Shown one piece after another: positions 43,627-52,370 of a stretch of DNA of 64,000 nucleotides. Each line of letters begins with the position of its first letter. Positions within the stretch are counted from its first letter, which is position 1. Below the pieces are notes generated by a model that was given only the letters and a program-made list of their open reading frames with translations, was not told where the DNA came from and ran no database searches. This stretch comes from Corynebacterium maris DSM 45190 (GTDB taxonomy: Bacteria; Actinomycetota; Actinomycetes; Mycobacteriales; Mycobacteriaceae). The position numbers and the translations under genes are program-made. Where the stretch lies: the NCBI RefSeq assembly GCF_000442645.1, contig NC_021915.1:372001-436000 (forward strand), written 5' to 3'.

Positions 43627-46600
43627 GTGCCGCGGATCTATGACAACCTCTCCGATGAGACCAAGCTGGGGGCCGGCCTCAATGAGTTTCTACATAGCTT
43701 TAACTCTATTGATGTCGCCACCGGGTATTTCGATCTCCGCGGGTGGGCCGAACTCGACGAGCTGGTCACTGCTAAAGCCGCCGAGAGACACGACGGTGAC
43801 CGCGCAGTAGCTCGGGTGTTAATCGGCATGGTCCTTCCCGGTGATCACGACACTTTGATGCGTCAGATCGCACAACCCCTGAGTCAAGATGATGGGGGAG
43901 AAGGTGCCCGGACCCGGGCAACACGTATCCGCGATGACCTTGTCGCCCATTTAGCCAAACAACTTTCCCGCGGTATTCCCACCGCCGCCCAGCGTAGGAC
44001 ACTGCACTCGCTGCGTTCCCTGATCAAAGACGGGCATGTCGAACTGCGGGTCTATACCCGCCAGCCGCTCCACGGCAAAACTTATATCCTTCACCGCGAT
44101 GACCCGAGCACCCCGCGGCATGCGTTTGTCGGCTCCTCCAACTTCACCCGAGCAGGCCTGACCTCCAATCTGGAGCTCAATGTGGATGTCTCGGATGCTG
44201 ATAGCACTGCCAAACTCGAGCAGTGGTTTACCGACCTCTGGGACGACCGGTGGACCCTGCGCATTGACGAGCAGCTGTTGGAGATCATCGAGGATTCCTG
44301 GGCTACCCCGATTCCGCGCAGCCCGTACGAGGTCTACCTCAAGGTCTGCTACATCATGTCCCAGGACATTCGGGCCGGTATCGCTCAGTTTGATCTCAAC
44401 CCGTTGATCAAAAACACCCTGCTCGACTACCAGGCCACCGCTGTGAAAACCCTGGCCAAGCGCATCATGCACCGCGGTGGCACCATGCTCGGTGATGTCG
44501 TCGGCTTAGGCAAAACCTTGACCGCGATCGCGGTGGCGTTGATGCTGCGGGATGAGTACGGCTTCCAGCCGTTGGTGATTTGCCCGAAAAACCTGGTCGA
44601 GATGTGGGAAGAGCACTTAAAGAAATACGACCTCGCCGGCCGAGTCGTCTCTTACTCCATGGTGCATCAGACCCTGCCCGATTTGCCGCGCTACCGGTTC
44701 GTCATCATCGATGAATCCCACACCCTGCGCAACAACGACACCCGCACCTACAATGCGGTGCACGAATACCTCCACGACAATGACTCTCATGTCTTGCTAC
44801 TGACTGCGACGCCGTACAACCTGCGTTATACGGATGTGGCCAACCAGCTTGCTCTTTTCCTCAACGAGGACGAAGACCTCGGGATCGCTCCGGTCTATGC
44901 CTTCGATCGCAATCCTCGTCTGCGCGACAACCTCGAGTTTGCACCCACTACGCTGGCGGCGTTTAAAAAATCCGAGGAGCCGGAAGACTGGAAACGCCTG
45001 ATGGGCGAGCACCTCATCCGGCGCACCCGCTCGTTTGTGGTCAACACCTACGCCCACACCGACGAACACGGCAACCGCTACCTGCAGTACAACAACGAGG
45101 ACGGCACCCCAGGACAGCGTTTTACCTTCCCCAAGCGCAAGGCCATCCCCATTGATCACTCCTTCGGCGAGGACGACCCGGCCGCCAAGATGACCAGCGA
45201 GCGCACCCTAGAAACCCTCGCGAGTTTGCGTCTTCCCCGGTATGACTTGGCGTCCTATGTCCACCCAGATGCCAAGCACAAGGCCAGCCCGGAGGATAAA
45301 CAAGTGCTGGAGGATTTCGAACGCTCCCGCGGCCAGGTCGCCGGTTTCGTGCGCACCAACTTCTATAAACGCCTGTCCTCCTGTGGCCACTCGTTTCGCT
45401 TATCACTGGTGCGGCATCTGCGCCGCAACGACTTGTTTATCTATGCCTTGACCCACGGTGTGCCACTTCCGGCCGGCACACTCGATCCCGCGGCCTTGAG
45501 CGACGATGAAACAGATCTCGACGCCTTGCCGCAGGACTCCGAAGACGGCACCGAGGGCCAGCTATTCGACGCCGCCGACGACTATGAGGCCTTGCAGCAG
45601 TACGATCCGCGGGGTCTGCGCTGGGTGAACCCGAAGCTTTTTACCGCTGAGCTTCTCGAGGCGCTGAAAGAAGACTCCGCGGCGATGACCCAATTGTTGT
45701 CCTGGTACGGCGAGTGGTCCTATGAGAAAGATTCCAAACTCCAGGCCTTAGCTCAGGTGCTGACCACCACTCATAGCAACGACAAGGTGTTGATTTTCAC
45801 CGAGTACAAAGACACCGCGAAATACCTGGCCAACGGGCTAGCCTACCTCGGGATCTCCCAGGTGGAGGCGGCCACCGGCGACACGAAGGACCCGACGTCC
45901 TTGGCACGTAGATTTTCCCCGAAATCTAACGTCCGTCTCAACGATGACGACAGCACCCCTAGTGCTCAGCCGCAGGACGAGATCCGCGTGCTGGTGGCCA
46001 CGGATGTGCTCAGTGAGGGACAAAACCTCCAGGACAGCCACGTCATCATCAACTTCGATTTGCCGTGGGCGATTATCAAGCTCATCCAGCGGGCCGGCCG
46101 TGTGGATCGTATCGGCCAGCAGTCCGACACCGTCTACATCTACTCCATCGCCCACGGAGCCGTGGAAGACGTGCTTGACCTGCGTCGACGCATCCATGAG
46201 CGGTTGGTGACTAATGCTCAGACTTTCGGGTCCGATGAGCAGTTTTTCGGTACGGAGGAAGAAACCAAGATTATTACCGAGCTTTATGAAGGCCAGCTGT
46301 CTGATATCGATACCTCCGAGGACGTCGACGCCGGCTCGTTGGCCTATGAGATCTGGAATAAAGCCACCAAGGATGACCCGGAATTGGCCAAACGGATTAA
46401 AAAACTCCCTGACCTTATTGATGCGACCCGGCCGCAGCGACTTACGGAATCTCCCGGCGTGTTGTGTTTTACCGCGAGCAACTCAGGTCTGGAAGGCTAC
46501 GCGTGGTCCACCCCGGAGGGTGCGCACCGTTTGTTGACCGGGCATGAGGCACTGGCGAAGTTTGAAGCCACCCCGCAGACTCCCGCGTTGGCCTTGCGTT

Positions 46601-46938
46601 CCGATCACGATGAACTCGTCCACCACCTTGTTACCGGCCCGCTGACCATGAATTTCAATACCTCGGGGCGGTTGAGGGGAGAACGTAAAACAATCTGGAA
46701 CCGATTGGGCGGTAACCGCTATTCCAATCCGGAGCACAACGAGGCACTGGATGCTCTGTATAACCATCCGCTGACTACTTTGGCCACCCAGCGTTTGCGG
46801 CGTGCCCGTAGGCGTCATGTCTCCGAGGACGATCTCATTGACCTCATTGCGGATCTACACGCCTCGGGCCAGCTTGTCACCTCGACCGACCGGTCGACCG
46901 AATCTATCCATATTGTGGCGTCCATGGGAGTGAACTAA
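43627..46938 (+). CDS. PLD-nuclease/SNF2-helicase fusion protein
   Basis: 1103 residues. The N-terminal domain (about 1-215) is of the phospholipase D nuclease type, with HGK at 149-151 and GSSNFTRAGL at 169-178. The SNF2-type helicase follows, with GDVVGLGKT (289-297), IDESH (361-365), TATP (393-396), then LVATDVLSEGQNLQ and QRAGRVDRIGQ in the second RecA lobe. The C-terminal 200 residues are unassigned. The GTG at 43627 follows AGAAAGGAC. It is coupled to the methyltransferase by a TAATG junction. The pairing resembles pieces of DISARM and other helicase-methylase defence systems. Confidence 0.85.
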   Translation: MPRIYDNLSDETKLGAGLNEFLHSFNSIDVATGYFDLRGWAELDELVTAKAAERHDGDRAVARVLIGMVLPGDHDTLMRQIAQPLSQDDGGEGARTRATRIRDDLVAHLAKQLSRGIPTAAQRRTLHSLRSLIKDGHVELRVYTRQPLHGKTYILHRDDPSTPRHAFVGSSNFTRAGLTSNLELNVDVSDADSTAKLEQWFTDLWDDRWTLRIDEQLLEIIEDSWATPIPRSPYEVYLKVCYIMSQDIRAGIAQFDLNPLIKNTLLDYQATAVKTLAKRIMHRGGTMLGDVVGLGKTLTAIAVALMLRDEYGFQPLVICPKNLVEMWEEHLKKYDLAGRVVSYSMVHQTLPDLPRYRFVIIDESHTLRNNDTRTYNAVHEYLHDNDSHVLLLTATPYNLRYTDVANQLALFLNEDEDLGIAPVYAFDRNPRLRDNLEFAPTTLAAFKKSEEPEDWKRLMGEHLIRRTRSFVVNTYAHTDEHGNRYLQYNNEDGTPGQRFTFPKRKAIPIDHSFGEDDPAAKMTSERTLETLASLRLPRYDLASYVHPDAKHKASPEDKQVLEDFERSRGQVAGFVRTNFYKRLSSCGHSFRLSLVRHLRRNDLFIYALTHGVPLPAGTLDPAALSDDETDLDALPQDSEDGTEGQLFDAADDYEALQQYDPRGLRWVNPKLFTAELLEALKEDSAAMTQLLSWYGEWSYEKDSKLQALAQVLTTTHSNDKVLIFTEYKDTAKYLANGLAYLGISQVEAATGDTKDPTSLARRFSPKSNVRLNDDDSTPSAQPQDEIRVLVATDVLSEGQNLQDSHVIINFDLPWAIIKLIQRAGRVDRIGQQSDTVYIYSIAHGAVEDVLDLRRRIHERLVTNAQTFGSDEQFFGTEEETKIITELYEGQLSDIDTSEDVDAGSLAYEIWNKATKDDPELAKRIKKLPDLIDATRPQRLTESPGVLCFTASNSGLEGYAWSTPEGAHRLLTGHEALAKFEATPQTPALALRSDHDELVHHLVTGPLTMNFNTSGRLRGERKTIWNRLGGNRYSNPEHNEALDALYNHPLTTLATQRLRRARRRHVSEDDLIDLIADLHASGQLVTSTDRSTESIHIVASMGVN

Positions 46939-49790
46939 TGACTACTGATGTGATGAACTATGTCGACAACGGCGAGTTTGTGGACCTGTTTCAAGAACTC
47001 GGCTGGGATTTACCCCCCAGCAGTGTGCATCCCCTCGACGTCGAGACGGATACCGGAACGTTCACCGTCCAACCGGTGGCAGATCAATCTGGTCTGCGCG
47101 TCTGGGTGTGTACCGCTGACACATTGCCGGATGCGTCTTCGCAGCGAGCCGTGGATACAGCGGTATCCAAGCACTCCCAAGTCCGCCTGTTGATTTTCAC
47201 CGACGGGACTCGTCAGTCCTGGCGCTGGCCCAGGCGAGGTGCGACTGCAGCGACGAACGCCAAACTGCTGCATCACGCCTACACCGTAGGCAATCTGGAG
47301 CAACGTGAAGACCTTGCCCGCCGACTGGCGAAGATCGAGCTACCTATCGATGAGCGTATCGGCATTGCCGAAATCCAGGACCGGATGGCGCAGGCGTTCA
47401 ACGACGAGGCCGTGAAGCGTTCCACCGAGGCATCACGCCACATGGAGCGGATGAACCAGATCCTGCTGGATGCCGGATGTTCCACAGACACTGCTTCGTC
47501 GCTTTTGGTCAGGCTGTTATTTCTCTTCTTCGGCGATGACACTCAGATGTGGCCGGAGGATACTTTTCAGAAATGGGTGCTCAACCACACCACCGCGGAT
47601 AATCTCCATGCCAAGCTGACTGAGCTATTTGAGGTCTTATGCGACGAGGAGCTCGACAAAGCCCAAACTGCTGGCGGGATGGGTAAAGCCGGAGGAAAAT
47701 ACGCCGGCACTGAGTACCAGCACTTCCGACGCATTGACGGGATGTACCAGGAACACATCGCACTTCCCCCGCTATCGGAGGATTTCCGCCAACAGGTGCT
47801 CACCGCCGGGGAATTCGACTGGGGCAAGATCAACCCGGATATCTTCGGTGCGATGTTCCAACAACTCGTCGACCCCGCCGAGTTACGCAAGCACGGCGAG
47901 CACTACACCTCTGAAGACAACATCCAGAAGGTCATCGAGCCGCTCTTCCTTGATGAGTACCGCCAGCGTTTCCAAGACGCCTATGATGACCGCAAGAAAC
48001 TTCTGGCCCTCCAGGACGAACTGGCAGGCCTACAGTTCATGGACCCGGCCTGCGGGTCAGGAAACTTCCTCATCCAGGCCTATAAACATCTCCGCGGCCT
48101 GGAGTATGAACTCATCCAGCGGGCCGAGGAATTGGAGCTCGAGGAGATCCAGGCACAGCTGGCTGGGATGGAACATCAGCGCATGAGCAAGAATAAGAAG
48201 GCACTGATTGCGCGCCGCGATGACATCCAAGCCGGCGCCTCACTGCAGTTTGATGAGCAGGTCTTGCGTAAATCTAAGTTGAGCATGCGCCAGTTCTATG
48301 GCATCGAAATCAACGCGTGGCCTGCGAAAGTCGCTGCCACCAGTATGCTGCTGGTCGATCATTTAGCGAACCAAGCCTGGGGGGAAAACGTGGTTCGTCT
48401 TCCTATTGAAGACACCCCTCAGATCGTGCACGCTAATGCTCTTCGTGTCGACTGGGAAGATGTCATCCCAGACAACGGAAACGTCACTTATATTTTCGGT
48501 AACCCTCCATTTTTAGGTGATGGCCGTGAGAAGGAGCAGCTGGCCGACCTGCGATATGCCTGGGGTGAAGATAAGCAGATCTCGCGCATGGATTACGTCA
48601 CCGGCTGGCACGCCCTAACGCTTCGTCTGTTCGCCAGCGGCCGGCAGGGTGCCTTCGCTTACGTCACCACCAACTCCATCGTCCAAGGAGACCAAACTGC
48701 CCGCCTGTTTGGCCCCATTTTTGAGGCTGGCTGGCGTATCCGGTTTGCCCACCGCACCTTCTCCTGGGACTCCGAAGCCCCCGGCAAGGCCGCCGTGCAC
48801 TGCGTCATCGTCGGCTTCGACCGCCAATCCGAACCCCGCCCCCGCCTCTGGGATTACCCCGATCTCAAGGGAGAACCAGTGCCTGTCTCTGTGGACAGGG
48901 CCATTAACGCTTACCTTGTCGACGGTCCCAACGTCCTGGTGACAAAGGCTTCAAAGCCCATTTCCTCGATGGTCAGCAAAACCATGTACGGATCAAAGCC
49001 CACCGACGGCGGCCATCTCATCATCGAACCCGACGAATACGACGACTTCATGGCCGACCCCGTCGCCGCCAAATACGTTCACCAGTACGTTGGAGCCCGG
49101 GAACTGCTACATAACCTTGACCGATGGTGTTTGTGGTTGGAGGACATGGAACCAGCCGACATTAACCGCTCTCCCTTGCTTAAAAAGAGGATCGAGGGGG
49201 TACGGGAATTCCGGTTTGCTTCTAAGGCAGAATCCACTCGCGAATTTGCTCAGTTCCCTCACCTGTTTCGCCAAAGGGCCAAGATGGAAACAGATTATTT
49301 GTGCATTCCAAGTGTCGTCAGCGAAACACGGCGTTATTTCACGGCCGCTCGCTTGCCTGCAGATGTGATCACGAGCAATCTCGCCTTTCAAGTGCCAGAT
49401 GAGACAGGTCTCCAGTTCGGTTTAATTTCCTCGTCCATGTTCATCACATGGCAGAAGACCATCGGGGGGCGCTTGGAGTCCCGACTCCGTTTCGGGTCGA
49501 CGCTGACGTGGTACACCTTCCCCGTCCCCGAACTGAATGAGGAAGCCCGCCGGGCCATCATTGCCGCAGGAAAAAAGATCGAAGCCGCCCGCGACCTGCA
49601 CCCCAAACGCTCCTTGGCCGAGCACTACAACCCGCTTGCCATGGACCCGGCGTTGGTCAAGGCCCACGATGTTCTCGACCGTGAGGTCGACAAGGCCTTC
49701 GGCGCCGCCCGCAAGCTCACCACTGAGCGCCAGCGCCAGGAGCTGCTGTTCGCCAACTATTTCAGGATGACCTCCGGCAGCGACGGATAA
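46938..49790 (+). CDS. MmeI-like DNA adenine methyltransferase
   Basis: 950 residues. Motif I DPACGSGNF (369-377) and motif IV NPPF (522-525) define an N6-adenine, gamma-class DNA methyltransferase. The arrangement (N-terminal domain, helical spacer, methylase, TRD, C-terminal domain) is that of the MmeI-like family. The N-terminal 130 residues resemble a nuclease-like fold but show no clear D-ExK triad, so cleavage may rely on the upstream PLD-helicase. It would mark host DNA. The ATG at 46938 overlaps the helicase stop. Confidence 0.87.
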   Translation: MTTDVMNYVDNGEFVDLFQELGWDLPPSSVHPLDVETDTGTFTVQPVADQSGLRVWVCTADTLPDASSQRAVDTAVSKHSQVRLLIFTDGTRQSWRWPRRGATAATNAKLLHHAYTVGNLEQREDLARRLAKIELPIDERIGIAEIQDRMAQAFNDEAVKRSTEASRHMERMNQILLDAGCSTDTASSLLVRLLFLFFGDDTQMWPEDTFQKWVLNHTTADNLHAKLTELFEVLCDEELDKAQTAGGMGKAGGKYAGTEYQHFRRIDGMYQEHIALPPLSEDFRQQVLTAGEFDWGKINPDIFGAMFQQLVDPAELRKHGEHYTSEDNIQKVIEPLFLDEYRQRFQDAYDDRKKLLALQDELAGLQFMDPACGSGNFLIQAYKHLRGLEYELIQRAEELELEEIQAQLAGMEHQRMSKNKKALIARRDDIQAGASLQFDEQVLRKSKLSMRQFYGIEINAWPAKVAATSMLLVDHLANQAWGENVVRLPIEDTPQIVHANALRVDWEDVIPDNGNVTYIFGNPPFLGDGREKEQLADLRYAWGEDKQISRMDYVTGWHALTLRLFASGRQGAFAYVTTNSIVQGDQTARLFGPIFEAGWRIRFAHRTFSWDSEAPGKAAVHCVIVGFDRQSEPRPRLWDYPDLKGEPVPVSVDRAINAYLVDGPNVLVTKASKPISSMVSKTMYGSKPTDGGHLIIEPDEYDDFMADPVAAKYVHQYVGARELLHNLDRWCLWLEDMEPADINRSPLLKKRIEGVREFRFASKAESTREFAQFPHLFRQRAKMETDYLCIPSVVSETRRYFTAARLPADVITSNLAFQVPDETGLQFGLISSSMFITWQKTIGGRLESRLRFGSTLTWYTFPVPELNEEARRAIIAAGKKIEAARDLHPKRSLAEHYNPLAMDPALVKAHDVLDREVDKAFGAARKLTTERQRQELLFANYFRMTSGSDG

Positions 49791-49833
49791 AGATGCACTG
49801 CGTGCCGGGTCCCGGCAGGGTCTAATAAGTCAC

Positions 49834-50001
49834 ATGACCATCTTCCTGGACACCGACACGCACTGCTTCATCGCCCACACTCGCGCCGAACTCGTCGACG
49901 CCCTGCTCGAGCACCTGGACCCGGAGACCGTCGACCTGTCAGATCTCGCAACCGCATGTTTAGGTGTCACCCCACTTGATGTGATGCTCGTCGAAGACTG
50001 A
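49834..50001 (+). CDS. Small hypothetical protein (55 residues)
   Basis: ATG at 49834 to TGA at 50001. The peptide begins MTIFLDTDTHCFIAHTRAEL and ends TPLDVMLVED; it is acidic with one hydrophobic stretch. Codon use is GC-biased in the third position like native genes, which is the main support. No ribosome site is obvious. It lies between the methyltransferase and the rep remnant. No function is suggested. Confidence 0.4.
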   Translation: MTIFLDTDTHCFIAHTRAELVDALLEHLDPETVDLSDLATACLGVTPLDVMLVED

Positions 50002-50035
50002 ACCGACGCCGCCGGTATGAACCGGGCGAAGACGA

Positions 50036-50572
50036 TCACAATGGTCGACCGTCAAGGTCGACCACGCGAGCACCGTTGAGGTTTTCCCGGCCGACGTCAT
50101 CATCAGGCGGGAGGGTAATCGTCTGCGGACGATGTTCAATCCACGAATCGATATCGGCGCGGGATGCCTCAAGAATCGGGCGGGAAGGTTCGCCGGTCAT
50201 CTTCCACACATGATGAAAGCGGCGCGTCATCGCGCCCCACATGTCAGCCGGAATCTTCGTGTACTGCTCCCACAGCGGCTTATTCGACATGACGACCACC
50301 CGAGTGTGCAGAGCTGGGCGATCAGAATAGCGAGCAGGCAACAACAACAGATGCCCATCGAGGACAGGCAAGAACTGGCCCCATTTCAGGTCACCATAAA
50401 ATTCGTCGAGGACGATCACGGACTGTCCCTCGTAGGTGTCCCACGGGTGGGTGTAGTCGGTGACGTGGTAGACGTCCTGGCCGAACTGGTCATAGGCCCA
50501 CCGTGTTACGACGAGGTATTCGGTAGCGCCGACGGGTCTATCCGGTGTGGAACCTCGGTACATCGTGGACAC
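50036..50572 (-). pseudogene. Truncated CRESS-type Rep (superfamily 3 helicase domain remnant)
   Basis: 178 residues. The segment VYHVTDYTHPWDTYEGQ, then VIVLDEFYGDLKWGQFLPVLDG (Walker B), LLLPARYSDRPALHTRVVVMSNKPLWEQY (motif C) follows the order of the SF3 helicase part of plasmid and CRESS-DNA Rep proteins. The N-terminal HUH endonuclease domain is missing, and the expected GxxGxGKT Walker A is degraded to GSTPDRPVGATEY. The only start codon (GTG at 50572) lies inside the 24-bp repeat array. It is therefore a decayed replicon or phage remnant. Confidence 0.65.
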
Positions 50573-50692
50573 TGGATCTCATCACATCACAGACACTGAG
50601 TCTTAAGGCTTCGTATGCCCTGTCTCACGACATCATGGACACACGATCTCATGACATCGTGAACATCATGTCTCACCACTTCGTGCACACCG
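50551..50692. repeat. Tandem array of about six degenerate 24-bp repeats
   Basis: Units begin near 50551, 50575, 50597, 50621, 50645 and 50669; the last four are exactly 24 bp apart. The best copies (50621, 50645, 50669) share the core TCTCAyGACATCrTGgACA; the 50597 unit is poor. The array separates the rep remnant from a transposase 5' fragment. Such arrays may be transposase-binding ends or plasmid iterons. Confidence 0.7.
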
Positions 50693-50723
50693 ACGCCAGT
50701 CGGGCTCTGCCACCGTAGGAGGA

Positions 50724-50801
50724 ATGACCAACTCTCTTCCGCCGCGTACCCGGGCGATGATCATCAACTACGACCCCACCCAACCACACGCCCTGACGAG
50801 G
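50724..50801 (+). pseudogene. 5' fragment of a transposase gene interrupted by an IS3 element
   Basis: ATG at 50724 follows a perfect AGGAGG. 26 codons (MTNSLPPRTRAMIINYDPTQ, then PHALTR) resemble the start of IS481/integrase-core transposases. The frame is cut at 50803 by the IS3 left end and stops at 50828. No continuation is found right of the IS, so the rest was lost. Confidence 0.5.
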
Positions 50802-50871
50802 TTGTCCCCTGTTTGGTGGACACGCTGACCCCGGCCCAGAATGGGCCGGAGAATGCGAGAAACCACCATGG

Positions 50872-51180
50872 GCGAAAAACACCTACACCGATGAGTTCAA
50901 GACGGACGCCGTCCGGCTCTACGAGACCACAGAAGGGGCTTCCTTCAGCTCAATCTCAGCAGATCTGGGGATCAGCCGGGCCACGTTGAAGAACTGGGTC
51001 TACGCCGCCCGCAAGGCCCGCGGCATCCAGTCGAGTCGCACCGCCGAAGACCCCACCGACGAGCTGCTGCGCCTGCGCACAGAAGTCCAGCACCTGCGCT
51101 CGGAGACCCAGAAGCTCTCCACCGAGCGCGACATCTTACGCAAGGCCGCGAAGTATTTCGCGGGAGAGACGAGCTGGTGA
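50872..51180 (+). pseudogene. IS3 OrfA (helix-turn-helix), start frameshifted
   Basis: The frame reads AKNTYTDEFKTDAVRLYE, a helix-turn-helix (SISADLGISRATLKNWV), then a leucine-zipper region (LLRLRTEVQHLRSETQKL). The only suitable ATG (50868) is followed by one extra G: ATGGGCGAAAAAC instead of ATGGCGAAAAAC, so that ATG leads to a TGA nine codons on. In-frame initiation is possible only at a late TTG (50986), which removes the helix-turn-helix. OrfA is probably inactive. Confidence 0.7.
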
Positions 51181-52073
51181 GCCGCTTCCAGTTCGTTGAT
51201 GACTACGCCACCACCTACTCGGTGAAGCGGCTGTGCCATGTCCTGAATCTGAACCGCTCAAGCTTTTATAAGTGGCGGGACGGCAAGTCTGCCCGCAGGC
51301 AACGCCAGCACGCCGATGAGGTGTTGGTGGTACAGATGCGGGACTACCACGACGAGTTCGACGCCACGATCGGGGTGCGCCGCATGCACGCTGAGATCAA
51401 CGAGCATGTGCCCACGCCGGTCAATCACAAACGCATTGAGCGGCTCATGCGCCAGCATCAGATCGTCGGGGTGAACCTGCGCAAACGCAAGCGCACCACC
51501 ATCCCGGACCAAGACGCGAAGGTCTTTGACGACCTCGTCGGCCGAGACTTGACCGCCGAGGACTGTAACCAGCTCTATATCGGCGATATTACCTACTTGC
51601 CCTGCGGAAAAGGAGATTTCATGTACCTGGCCACGGTCATCGACGTGCACTCCCGACGCTTGGTCGGTTACTCGCTTGCGGACCACATGCGCACCAGCCT
51701 CGTTCAGGACGCGATTAAGGACGCGGCCCGGACACGGGGCGCGATGGACGGAGCAATATTTCACAGCGACCACAGCAGCGTCTACGCCTCATCAGCGTTC
51801 CAGGACACCTGCATACAGCTGGGGATCCGCCAGTCGATGGGCCGGATCGGCTCAAGTGCGGATAATGCGATGGCCGAGTCGTTCAACGCCTCGCTGAAGC
51901 GAGAGACGCTGCAAGGTTCTGGTGGCTGGGTGTCGTCGGTGCAGTGTCGGCGGGAGGTGTTCCGGTGGATCACGAGGTATAACACGCGTCGTCGGCGCTC
52001 CGGGATCAGTTACCTGTCACCGAGGGCTTTCGAAGACACGGCTGCGGTTGTTACCGTGGCACCTGCTGCTTGA
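51177..52073 (+). CDS. IS3-family transposase OrfB (DDE integrase core)
   Basis: 298 residues. An HTH_21-type N-terminus (CHVLNLNRSSFYKW) is followed by the rve core with the complete triad Asp137 (YIGDITYLP), Asp198 (HSDHSSVY) and Glu234 (AMAESFNASLKRE). The GTG at 51177 overlaps the orfA stop; in the family an OrfAB fusion is made by frameshifting. The protein is intact, although the OrfA start is not. Confidence 0.9.
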   Translation: MSRFQFVDDYATTYSVKRLCHVLNLNRSSFYKWRDGKSARRQRQHADEVLVVQMRDYHDEFDATIGVRRMHAEINEHVPTPVNHKRIERLMRQHQIVGVNLRKRKRTTIPDQDAKVFDDLVGRDLTAEDCNQLYIGDITYLPCGKGDFMYLATVIDVHSRRLVGYSLADHMRTSLVQDAIKDAARTRGAMDGAIFHSDHSSVYASSAFQDTCIQLGIRQSMGRIGSSADNAMAESFNASLKRETLQGSGGWVSSVQCRREVFRWITRYNTRRRRSGISYLSPRAFEDTAAVVTVAPAA

Positions 52074-52130
52074 TCAATCCCGCGTGTTCACTAATCGGGG
52101 GACACCCCCATGTCGTGTCACCCCGGAACA

Positions 52131-52295
52131 TCACTCAGCGCCGACTACGCACTCCGGAACCGGAAGAGCCAGTTTCCATACGATCGCGTTGATCATCTGG
52201 CGGTGATCGCTCCAACGTCTGCCGCCGGGTTTGTCCGGCAGCAGCGAGGCGATGCGTCCCCAGGCTTTATCGGTGAGTTCACCACAGCCAACCAT
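52131..52295 (-). pseudogene. N-terminal fragment of an IS5-type transposase
   Basis: ATG at 52295. The first 43 residues (MVGCGELTDKAWGRIASLLP, then DKPGGRRWSDHRQMINAIVW) match the DUF4096 start of IS5/IS402-type OrfA. Similarity stops at KLAL, followed by unrelated residues and a TGA. The element's probable left end (AGGGACTGTCCTATAAGTCC on the minus strand) lies near 52371. Confidence 0.6.
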
Positions 52296-52370
52296 GTTCT
52301 TTAGTCAACTCTTGCTTACACCGGACAGCTTCCTGACACACCGACGCAGCCCGGACTTATAGGACAGTCC

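Larger units (their letters stand above)
50803..52104 (+). mobile_element. Complete IS3-family insertion sequence
   Basis: 1302 bp bounded by imperfect inverted repeats: TGTCCCCTGTTTGGTGGACA at the left (from 50803) and, read inward, TGTCCCCCGATTAGTGAACA at the right (to 52104). It contains orfA and orfB. No matching target duplication is seen (left flank ends GGT, right flank starts CCC), so one flank has been rearranged since insertion. Confidence 0.85.

Noticed and set aside
50551..50692. CRISPR array
   Set aside because: Units are contiguous (24-bp period) with no unique spacers and no cas genes.
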